From positions 1-19,508 of the forward strand of contig CAYOFO010000021.1 in NCBI GenBank assembly GCA_964403325.1: 19,508 nucleotides of DNA, given 5' to 3'. Within the stretch, counting starts at the first letter, position 1. Each line of letters opens with the position of its first letter. Positions 1-5,082 of the stretch are shown here, one piece after another. The notes under the pieces are model-generated. The model saw nothing but the letters and a program-made list of their open reading frames with translations, searched no databases and was not told the DNA's origin. A program made the position numbers and the translations under genes. Source of the stretch: CAZQNF01 sp964403325 (GTDB lineage: Bacteria; Patescibacteriota; Patescibacteriia; Magasanikbacterales; GWA2-37-8).

Positions 1-2
1 CT

Positions 3-74
3 GCGGGTGTCATATAACGGCTATTATCCCAGTTTTCCAAACTGGTGACAGGGGTTCGACTCCCCTCACCCGCT
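3..74 (+). tRNA. tRNA-Gly (anticodon TCC)
   Basis: This is a complete cloverleaf. The acceptor arms GCGGGTG (3-9) and CACCCGC (67-73) pair perfectly, with T74 as discriminator. The anticodon stem is CCAGT (29-33)/ACTGG (41-45) around a 7-nt loop holding TCC at 36-38, which reads GGA glycine codons. The T arm is AGGGG/CCCCT around a TTCGACT loop (50-66). The 3' CCA is not encoded (CTA follows T74), so a CCA-adding enzyme is required. No promoter is visible because the window begins two bases upstream. Confidence 0.97.
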
Positions 75-78
75 CTAC

Positions 79-112
79 AAAAAATATCGCTTGAAATAGC
101 GATATTTTTTAT
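79..112 (+). terminator. Rho-independent terminator of the tRNA-Gly gene
   Basis: A 13-bp perfect stem (79-91 with 98-110) has a 6-nt loop and a T-run on the descending side. It lies 4 nt after the tRNA, so it ends that transcript. The A-run on the ascending side means it could also work on the minus strand. Confidence 0.85.
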
Positions 113-276
113 TTTGGTTAAACGGGAAATTGAATTCTTGCACTCATGGTAGGTTTTGAAAAAAATGGAGTTATTCAATTTCAGCAAAGACCATCCTTTT
201 TGGTCAAATGAAACGGCGGCTCTGTTTGTCCCCAGGCATACTTGACCGAGTCGGGTTTTATTGTTACGGTAAAAAT
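113..276. other. Intergenic stretch, mostly featureless
   Basis: No convincing gene is seen. A weak hairpin (GACCA/TGGTC, about 189-205) has no usable T-run after it. The only clear signal is a promoter-like pair at 242-270, listed separately. An open frame enters from 208 and continues into the ORF at 277, but an N-terminal extension is not supported by any ribosome binding site. Confidence 0.4.
242..270 (+). promoter_or_regulatory. Putative sigma70-type promoter upstream of the first tandem element
   Basis: TTGACC (242-247), a 17-nt spacer and TACGGT (265-270) fit the sigma70 pattern. The predicted start is near 277, exactly at the ATG of the small hydrophobic ORF, so the transcript would be leaderless. 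The -10 box keeps only the TA...T skeleton, so strength is uncertain. The same -10 sequence occurs with a 17-nt spacer at 9302-9330. Confidence 0.4.
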
Positions 277-393
277 ATGAAAATTATTTTTCGCGCCAGT
301 TTCAATTACATCGTGTTGCAAGTCCTCAATGGATTCTTGTATATTTTGTTTTATTTATTTACGGTGGCTGGTATGCGGATAAAAAGTAGTTAG
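277..393 (+). CDS. Small hydrophobic ORF of tandem element 1 (leader peptide or toxin-like), 38 aa
   Basis: The ORF starts MKIIFRAS and ends MRIKSS with a TAG stop. About residues 12-32 (YIVLQ...FTVAG) are strongly hydrophobic and could form one membrane helix, followed by a short basic tail. It has no Shine-Dalgarno sequence; a promoter-like pair places the RNA start at its ATG. Codons 29-32 are the ascending arm (361-371) of an 11-bp duplex with 418-428, and that duplex excludes the terminator at 422-439. The 20 nt from arm end to stop codon resemble the 17 nt in the second element. It may be a regulatory leader peptide, a small membrane toxin or chance coding; no homologue is recognised. 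Confidence 0.3.
   Translation: MKIIFRASFNYIVLQVLNGFLYILFYLFTVAGMRIKSS
316..345 (+). promoter_or_regulatory. Putative internal promoter of tandem element 1
   Basis: TTGCAA (316-321), an 18-nt spacer and TATATT (340-345) predict a start near 352. That would give an untranslated RNA of about 95 nt ending at the T-run 440-446. The second element has TTGCGT-18-TATATT in the same relative place, which supports a shared design, although AT-rich DNA produces such matches easily. Confidence 0.4.
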
Positions 394-428
394 CTATTTT
401 TAAATCCTGTTTTCATTCCAGCCACCGT
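361..428 (+). promoter_or_regulatory. Alternative (antiterminator-type) stem of element 1
   Basis: The 11-nt arm at 361-371 is perfectly complementary to 418-428. The downstream arm contains the whole ascending arm of the terminator (422-427), so the two folds cannot coexist. This is the layout of a transcription attenuator. What chooses between the folds is unknown; passage or stalling of a ribosome on the ORF 277-393, which covers 361-371, is one possibility. Confidence 0.5.
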
Positions 429-446
429 TAGTACGGTGGTTTTTTT
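422..446 (+). terminator. Terminator of tandem element 1
   Basis: CCACCG (422-427) and CGGTGG (434-439) form a 6-bp GC-rich stem with a 6-nt loop, followed directly by seven T. It is an intrinsic terminator by all sequence criteria and is very similar in stem sequence to the one at 575-602. Confidence 0.75.
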
Positions 447-458
447 ATAGTAAAAAAT

Positions 459-551
459 ATGAGTCTTGTTTATTGCGTTGTCTATTATCCATTGTTTATA
501 TTCTTTGTTTTGTTGCTGTGGCAACGAAGGCGATTTTTGAATAACGGATAA
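459..551 (+). CDS. Small hydrophobic ORF of tandem element 2 (leader peptide or toxin-like), 30 aa
   Basis: The ORF starts MSLVYCVVYY, continues with a hydrophobic helix (about residues 3-20, PLFIFFVLLL), then a basic cluster WQRRRF and a short polar tail before TAA. The shape matches the ORF at 277-393: one membrane helix, then a basic end. Codons for QRRR lie on the arm 524-532 that pairs with 580-588. TATAGT at 446-451 is a -10-like box about 8 nt upstream but has no -35, so expression by readthrough of terminator 1 is also possible. No family is recognised and coding is uncertain. Confidence 0.3.
   Translation: MSLVYCVVYYPLFIFFVLLLWQRRRFLNNG
473..502 (+). promoter_or_regulatory. Putative internal promoter of tandem element 2
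   Basis: TTGCGT (473-478), an 18-nt spacer and TATATT (497-502) predict a start near 509 and an RNA of about 94 nt ending at 602. It matches the box arrangement of element 1 (316-345). Confidence 0.4.
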
Positions 552-588
552 ATCTCGAGGATTTTCTTTTCAAAACCACCGCCTTCGT
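524..588 (+). promoter_or_regulatory. Alternative (antiterminator-type) stem of element 2
   Basis: ACGAAGGCG (524-532) pairs perfectly with CGCCTTCGT (580-588). The downstream arm covers the end of the ascending terminator arm and the terminator loop, so this fold excludes the terminator. A small hairpin TTGC-TGTG-GCAA (513-524) lies at the upstream edge. Confidence 0.45.
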
Positions 589-602
589 AGCGGTGGTTTT
601 TT
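575..602 (+). terminator. Terminator of tandem element 2
   Basis: ACCACCGC (575-582) and GCGGTGGT (590-597) form an 8-bp stem with a 7-nt loop and a six-T run (597-602). It lies 75 nt before the start codon of the next gene, so it could gate readthrough into that gene. Confidence 0.75.
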
Positions 603-642
603 ATTGGTTTGGAATTTGTTTCATGGGGAGAGGGATAAATTC

Positions 643-660
643 CAGGTCAAAAATGACCTG
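643..660 (+). promoter_or_regulatory. Inverted repeat in the leader of the 678 gene
   Basis: CAGGTCA (643-649), AAAA, TGACCTG (654-660) form a perfect 7-bp dyad. It ends six bases before the Shine-Dalgarno sequence. It could be an operator or a small leader hairpin. Confidence 0.45.
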
Positions 661-665
661 TGTAC

Positions 666-671
666 GAGGAG
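666..671 (+). promoter_or_regulatory. Strong Shine-Dalgarno sequence deciding the start at 678
   Basis: GAGGAG lies 6 nt before ATG 678. It selects this ATG over an upstream GTG at 660 in the same frame. Such a clear site is rare in this window; the only comparable one is at 12907-12912. Confidence 0.8.
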
Positions 672-677
672 AGTATC

Positions 678-1556
678 ATGAACACGATCGAGATCGGAAC
701 CGGTGCGCAGAAGTGGCAGCTCAACGTCTCGGATCGCCGTGAGATTTTTCCGGCTTGGGCCGCGGCCGAGGGTGCACGCCTCCTGGCGCACTGGGAGCAG
801 GTGTTCCCCGTGGAAGAGACCTGGGTGCGCCAGCACCATGGAACCCCGTCGCTCTTGGTCCGTCTTGACTGCGTCGTGGCGGAGGGCAAGCTCTACCTGT
901 ACGAGGTGGAGGAGCGACCGGCCGGGGCTGGTGTTGCCAGGCTCATGAATCCGCAATTCGCGCAGCTCTTTGGTGAGTTGTGCAAGAATTGGCCAGAGGT
1001 GACGGTGGTCTCGTGCCCCCGTCGTCGCGGAGGCGACGACTATCTATGGGCCAGTCGGGTAGTCGTTGGCGCAGAGAATGCGCCGACTGATGGCATTCTC
1101 CTGCTGCGGTGCGAGCCGGAGCAAGAGGAGTTCCACTCTTTCGAGTCGCGCAGCATCTCCACCCTCCGGGAGGAAGGGAATAAGTCGTATGGAGTGGAAC
1201 TCGGCCTATGGTCGGTGGTGAGCCACCCCGACCAGCTGCCCTGGGAGCAGGGCTTCGCGCTCAAGCCCGTCCGCGGCTCCAAGAGCAAGGACATCGTCAT
1301 TTGGACCACCACCAAAAAGGACAAGGGGGTGTCGACTCGCTCCCAGGTGGAGCGGGTTCTGGCCAAGAACGGACAGATGTACTGCCAGTCGCTCATCCGG
1401 CCCATGATTGGGCTGTCGGGGCCGTTCATCTATCGGGTGTTTTTTGGTCGCGGCGCTCAAGGGTGGCGTTGCCTGGGTGGCGTGTGGATGGCGAGGAATA
1501 ACCTCACCATCCATGGCGCCGGGGATTCGATCACCGGCCCGGTGGTGATCGAATAA
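678..1556 (+). CDS. GC-rich orphan protein, possibly ATP-grasp-like, 292 aa
   Basis: No family is recognised with certainty. The C-terminal third has the segment ALKPVRGSKSKDIVIW and later YRVFFGRG and GAGDSITGPVVIE. This pattern recalls the nucleotide-binding lysine strand and glycine-rich segment of ATP-grasp ligases, including circularly permuted ones; this is a weak inference. The first half is rich in Trp and acidic residues and has no signal peptide or membrane helix, so a cytoplasmic location is likely. The start is set by a strong Shine-Dalgarno sequence. Codon choice is clearly GC-rich (many GTC, CTC, GCC, CGC codons), unlike the AT-rich neighbours, which suggests transfer or unusual selection. 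It stands alone, with tandem terminators before it and a large palindrome after it. Confidence 0.8.
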   Translation: MNTIEIGTGAQKWQLNVSDRREIFPAWAAAEGARLLAHWEQVFPVEETWVRQHHGTPSLLVRLDCVVAEGKLYLYEVEERPAGAGVARLMNPQFAQLFGELCKNWPEVTVVSCPRRRGGDDYLWASRVVVGAENAPTDGILLLRCEPEQEEFHSFESRSISTLREEGNKSYGVELGLWSVVSHPDQLPWEQGFALKPVRGSKSKDIVIWTTTKKDKGVSTRSQVERVLAKNGQMYCQSLIRPMIGLSGPFIYRVFFGRGAQGWRCLGGVWMARNNLTIHGAGDSITGPVVIE

Positions 1557-1574
1557 GGAGTGATAAGGGGGATG

Positions 1575-1608
1575 GGGGAGGAGAACATTGGCCAATGTTC
1601 TCCTCCCC
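1575..1608 (+). terminator. 34-bp perfect palindrome, probable terminator or 3' stem of the 678 gene
   Basis: The two 17-nt arms meet at GGCC (1590-1593) with no spacer, so an RNA would form a very stable hairpin 18 nt after the stop codon. No T-run follows (GCTAAAC), so it is not a standard intrinsic terminator. It may protect the 3' end or act as a DNA site. Confidence 0.55.
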
Positions 1609-1615
1609 GCTAAAC

Positions 1616-1644
1616 TTGTGTGCACTCATACTTTTTAGTACTAT
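1616..1644 (+). promoter_or_regulatory. Putative promoter of the M20 peptidase gene
   Basis: TTGTGT (1616-1621), a 17-nt spacer and TACTAT (1639-1644) predict a start near 1651, giving a leader of about 19 nt. Because the in-frame ATG codons at 1595 and 1643 lie upstream of or inside the -10 box, this promoter supports the start at 1670. Confidence 0.5.
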
Positions 1645-1669
1645 GAGGCACAGAAGTTTACTATTTTTT

Positions 1670-2770
1670 ATGACCAAAGAATTGTTGACACAACTTATTG
1701 CGTTTAAAACTTTGTCCCGTGATCACGCAACCAACCGCCAAGCGCTTGGCTGGATAAAAAAAGAGTTAAAAAAATTACCGCTTTATTTTACCGAAAAAGA
1801 ATGTGGTGGATTTCCATCGCTCCTGGTCACTACTCGTAAGACAAAAAAACCACTGGTTTGGCTGCAGGCCCATGTTGATGTTGTGCCAGGTGCGCAAGAG
1901 TTATTTACTCCTCGGGAGCAGGGTGGTCGTTTGTATGGCCGGGGTGCATTTGATATGAAATTTGCGATTGCCTGTTATATCAAGCTCTTTAAAGAGTTGG
2001 GGCAGAATTTGCCTGAGTATGATTTTGGCATGATGCTAACAACCGATGAGGAAGTGGGTGGTTTTAACGGGGTAAAAATGATATTAGACGAAGGGTATTC
2101 TTCAAAGGTGTGTTTTTTGCCGGATTGCGGCGGAGCCAATTGGGAATTTGAACAAGCGGCTAAAGGAGTTTGCCATTTTTTGGTGACGAGTAAGGGTAAA
2201 TCTTCTCACGCTTCCCGACCATGGCTGGGAGTAAATGCGATTGACCGGCTGGTTATGTTTCTTAATGCTTTAAAACAGCGCACTATTATTGAGCCTTGCT
2301 GTGATGGTCAGGATCATTATCATACCACTATGAATATTGGTAAAATTGAAGGAGGAGAAGCGGTAAATAGTGTGCCGGAAATGGCTCGGGTCTGGGTGGA
2401 TGTACGTTTTATTCATGCCGCAGCCCTAACTGAGGTACGACAATCGATACAAGAAATAAGAAAAGATTTTTTGGGAATAAAGGTTGAGGAACTAATGTCT
2501 GGCCCGAGTTATTCGATTGATACGCAAGAGTACTATCACCAATTATTTCAGCGTTTGGCCAAAGAATATGGTCAGGTAACGCCGCGTTTTAGTGTGTCTC
2601 ACGGTTCTTCGGATGCGCGCTTTTTTATGGAAAAGGGTATACCAACAATTTTGGTGCGCCCCAAAGGCGACGGGCATCACGGGCCAAAAGAATGGGTAGA
2701 CATCAAAGATTTGGAACGATTCTATGGTGTACTCAAAATTTTTGTTGAACAGGCCGCCAAATTGGGCTAA
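1670..2770 (+). CDS. M20-family metallopeptidase (DapE/ArgE/CPG2-like), 366 aa
   Basis: This is a cytoplasmic zinc hydrolase of the M20 family, which cleaves N-acyl or peptide bonds of small substrates. The metal-site motifs are all visible: QAHVDVVPG with H68 and D70, GRGAFDMK with bridging D95, TTDEEVGG with catalytic E127 and ligand E128, and a late GDGHHGPKEW segment with the last His ligand. The central KSSHASRPWLGVNAI segment starts the dimerisation domain. The length fits the family. The sequence does not decide between peptidase, succinyl-diaminopimelate desuccinylase and acetylornithine deacetylase; with no biosynthetic genes beside it, a peptide-scavenging role is a reasonable inference. 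The start is chosen from the promoter position; no Shine-Dalgarno sequence is seen. Confidence 0.93.
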   Translation: MTKELLTQLIAFKTLSRDHATNRQALGWIKKELKKLPLYFTEKECGGFPSLLVTTRKTKKPLVWLQAHVDVVPGAQELFTPREQGGRLYGRGAFDMKFAIACYIKLFKELGQNLPEYDFGMMLTTDEEVGGFNGVKMILDEGYSSKVCFLPDCGGANWEFEQAAKGVCHFLVTSKGKSSHASRPWLGVNAIDRLVMFLNALKQRTIIEPCCDGQDHYHTTMNIGKIEGGEAVNSVPEMARVWVDVRFIHAAALTEVRQSIQEIRKDFLGIKVEELMSGPSYSIDTQEYYHQLFQRLAKEYGQVTPRFSVSHGSSDARFFMEKGIPTILVRPKGDGHHGPKEWVDIKDLERFYGVLKIFVEQAAKLG

Positions 2771-2922
2771 ATTTTTATCAACCGTGGGCAGCCATATGCT
2801 CGTTTTTTATTGTGGTAAAAAAGTATTTTAAAATTTAGCAAAAATAGAGGTAGCGCAAGATTCGGGTTGGCAAGAGCAAAGTTTTGGTTTATGGTGGGAA
2901 GGCAGGTTTTACTTTTGTAAGT

Positions 2923-3768
2923 ATGGATCATTATACTTTGGTGGCGCGTGCGTTGGTGTTTATTGAGGCGCACGCCAAAAATCAGCCGAGTTTAGAGGCT
3001 GTCGCGCAGCATGTGGGTTTAAGCCCGTTTCATCTGCAGCGTATTTTTAGCGAATGGGTTGGAGTAAGTCCCAAAAAATTTTTGCAATATATCAGTTTGG
3101 AGCGGGCCAAAGCCATATTAGAACAGCCACATAGATCGGTGTATGACGCAGCGAATAAAGTTGGGCTGTCGGGGACCAGTCGTCTCCACGATCTTTTTGT
3201 GACTATCGAAGGTATGACGCCCGGGCAGTTTAAAAATGGCGGTAAAAATTTACAGATTTTTTATAGTTGGCAATCGAGTCAGTTTGGCAATTATTTGGTG
3301 GCAGCGACCTCAATAGGTATATGTAGTCTTTTTTTCTACGAAGGCGCAGCCGATGAAGCGGTACGAATTTTATTGGCATTATGGCCACAAGCCACGCTGG
3401 TATTACAAGAAGTTGCGGTGCATGCAGCCGTAAAAAAATTTTTTCAGCAGGGAGTGGCGTCTGGCGAGAAAATAAAATTGCATCTGCACGGGACAGATTT
3501 CCAGCTTAAAGTGTGGGAAGCTTTGCTGCGTATTCCGTCCGGGCATTTGGCAGCCTACGGAAATATTGCGGACACGATTGGTAAACCCAGAGCGGATCGA
3601 GCGGTGGGTACAGCTATTGGTAGTAATCCAGTAGCTTTTCTGATTCCATGCCACCGTGTTATCAAAAGTACCGGAGTGATTGGGAATTATCGTTGGGGCT
3701 CGGAGCGCAAGCGCGCCATCATTGGGTGGGAAGGTGCTCAATCTGATGAAGACAAAAATTTTGTTTAG
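2923..3768 (+). CDS. AraC-type HTH / methylated-DNA-protein-cysteine methyltransferase fusion (Ada-like), 281 aa
   Basis: It repairs O6-alkylguanine by moving the alkyl group to its own cysteine, and probably binds DNA. Residues about 1-105 are an AraC-type double helix-turn-helix (SLEAVAQHVGLSPFHLQRIFSEWVGVSP, then a second HTH ending GMTPGQF). Residues about 110-190 correspond to the N-terminal domain of the transferase. Residues about 195-275 are the catalytic domain with AFLIPCHRVI (acceptor C243), an Asn after IG, and RWGSERKRAI. E. coli Ada has an extra N-terminal zinc domain for methyl-phosphotriesters that switches on activation; it is absent here. The ATG at 2923 is preferred over a TTG at 2884 in the same frame because family similarity begins there. 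No good promoter or Shine-Dalgarno sequence is visible. Confidence 0.93.
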   Translation: MDHYTLVARALVFIEAHAKNQPSLEAVAQHVGLSPFHLQRIFSEWVGVSPKKFLQYISLERAKAILEQPHRSVYDAANKVGLSGTSRLHDLFVTIEGMTPGQFKNGGKNLQIFYSWQSSQFGNYLVAATSIGICSLFFYEGAADEAVRILLALWPQATLVLQEVAVHAAVKKFFQQGVASGEKIKLHLHGTDFQLKVWEALLRIPSGHLAAYGNIADTIGKPRADRAVGTAIGSNPVAFLIPCHRVIKSTGVIGNYRWGSERKRAIIGWEGAQSDEDKNFV

Positions 3769-3788
3769 GATTTTTTGCTGCGAGGGTG

Positions 3789-3817
3789 TTGACAGAGAGC
3801 GCTATTTGTTGTATACT
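3789..3817 (+). promoter_or_regulatory. Near-consensus sigma70 promoter of the 351-aa gene
   Basis: TTGACA (3789-3794), a 17-nt spacer and TATACT (3812-3817) form a near-perfect promoter with a start near 3824, giving a leader of about 25 nt. The segment 3786-3803 around the -35 box is nearly repeated at 5042-5058 in front of the next transcription unit. Confidence 0.85.
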
Positions 3818-3848
3818 TAAAAGTTAATTTTTTAAGTTTGAGTATAAT

Positions 3849-4904
3849 ATGGCAACAAAGGCAACAAAACGTTTACCCGGTGCTGCGGTAGATCCAACTC
3901 CTGTCAACACGAATAGACAGACAATCTATGTCGTAGCTGAAAAAGAAGATCAGACAAATAGTCTGGGGCAAGCACTAACAAAGTATCTTGGCCAAACAGC
4001 CATGGCCAAGAATACTGCTTCCAAAACTACTGGAATTACTTGGGACACAAGAATAGTAACTCCAATGGAATTTGAAAGAGTGGTGGTAAATCCAGTTTTC
4101 GACGGGGTATGCGTTGTCTCTTCTTCTCATTTGCCAAGAGAAACTTTTGACTCTTTGCAAGAAAAAGTGCGTACATTTAAGTTATCTATGGTTATTGCGC
4201 GTTTAGAAACGGCTGGTTGGATAGAAACAAGTGATAATGGTTTTTATTTATTTCCTAAAGGGGGGGCTTTAGAAGCTATGAGTACGCCGAGTGCTGGGAT
4301 GAAAGAGGTTGCGGATGTGTTATCAGAACGCATGGGGAATAGTAAAAAAGAATGGGGTGTTATAAGAGAGGTGACTTTGAAAGAAATTACTCAGGAAGAT
4401 GAAACAAAAAAACAAGAGAGAGAGAAAAAAATGGGATGGATCAATCCTGCAACCAAAGAAGTGAAAATTTTATTTTTACAAAATGCGGGGGTTGGAGAGA
4501 AAAATTATCGCGGTGTTGAACAGGCGGTGAATGGGATGTTGTTTAAAGATGGCATGAGACCATCTGTTGAAGCAAGCAGTGAACTAACACTGGGGTTCAT
4601 GTTGGAACTTTATTCAAGTATGGTGGATAGGTATGCGGTAGCAGTTCTTCCAATTTTCCCAAATGACTATGCTAAGTTTTACGAAAAAATCGAGGCCATT
4701 AATGAAAGAAAAGGCAACAGAATTTTTGTGGTACCTGTCTTCGAAGAAAATGTGGAGGATGGAGTTTATATTTTACCGTCTTATTATAAAGATATGATAA
4801 AAAAATTAGAGGAGGCCATACAAATAGCAAAGGATGCTCACTCCGAGGGAGAGTATGGTTTGTGGGGTGAATCTGAGGCTGTGGGGTCCAAATCCAGAAA
4901 ATAG
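3849..4904 (+). CDS. Unknown cytoplasmic protein, 351 aa, two alpha/beta halves
   Basis: The gene is not recognised. No signal peptide or membrane helix is visible. A low-complexity, Thr/Ala-rich start (about residues 1-25) precedes a first alpha/beta-like half (about 25-145: QTIYVVAEKED, then FDGVCVVSSSHLP). A charged linker rich in Lys and Glu (about 165-200) leads to a second alpha/beta-like half (about 203-340: VKILFLQNAGVGEKN, YAVAVLPIFPND, NRIFVVPVFEEN). The alternation suggests two Rossmann-like or TIR/flavodoxin-like folds, but no catalytic motif can be assigned. It is a single-gene unit with its own near-consensus promoter and terminator, so it is probably well expressed. GAG 8 nt before ATG is at best a weak ribosome site. 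Confidence 0.85.
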   Translation: MATKATKRLPGAAVDPTPVNTNRQTIYVVAEKEDQTNSLGQALTKYLGQTAMAKNTASKTTGITWDTRIVTPMEFERVVVNPVFDGVCVVSSSHLPRETFDSLQEKVRTFKLSMVIARLETAGWIETSDNGFYLFPKGGALEAMSTPSAGMKEVADVLSERMGNSKKEWGVIREVTLKEITQEDETKKQEREKKMGWINPATKEVKILFLQNAGVGEKNYRGVEQAVNGMLFKDGMRPSVEASSELTLGFMLELYSSMVDRYAVAVLPIFPNDYAKFYEKIEAINERKGNRIFVVPVFEENVEDGVYILPSYYKDMIKKLEEAIQIAKDAHSEGEYGLWGESEAVGSKSRK

Positions 4905-4912
4905 TTTTTATC

Positions 4913-4944
4913 AAAAACCGTGAATATATATTCACGGTTTTTTT
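4913..4944 (+). terminator. Terminator after the 351-aa gene
   Basis: AAAAACCGTGAATAT (4913-4927) and its exact complement (4928-4942) form a perfect dyad, followed by T through 4944. In RNA the AT centre opens to a small loop. It is 8 nt after the stop codon and by symmetry could act in both directions. Confidence 0.9.
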
Positions 4945-5044
4945 GTTATAAAAAATAAGAATGTGAGATACTGATAAAACAATGATAAAAATTTGTAAAC
5001 AAGATGGGGGGTGTAATTTTTAGGATTAAAATGAACTAACGGTG

Positions 5045-5074
5045 TTAGACAGAGCGCTGAAATTATGGTATTTT
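5045..5074 (+). promoter_or_regulatory. Putative promoter of the EEP-family gene
   Basis: TTAGAC (5045-5050), an 18-nt spacer and TATTTT (5069-5074) predict a start near 5081, two bases before ATG 5083, so the transcript would be essentially leaderless. The upstream part resembles the promoter at 3789 (shared GTGTT, GACAG and AGCGCT blocks). Confidence 0.5.
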
Positions 5075-5082
5075 TGGTGAAT

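Noticed and set aside
248..256. ACCGAGTCGG resembling the terminal hairpin of a Cas9 tracrRNA
   Set aside because: The self-complementary part is only three base pairs with a short loop, there is no anti-repeat, no CRISPR array and no cas gene in the window.
621..1625. Several long open frames on both strands over 621-1625
   Set aside because: They are shadows of the GC-rich gene 678-1556, where stop codons are rare. Only the 678 frame has a strong Shine-Dalgarno sequence and sensible protein composition.
2795..2815. T-run at about 2800-2810 after the M20 peptidase as a terminator
   Set aside because: The preceding AGCCATATGCT can pair over only three bases, too weak for an intrinsic terminator.
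2884..2922. TTG start at 2884 for the Ada-like gene
   Set aside because: The added 13 residues match no domain, and no ribosome site precedes the TTG.
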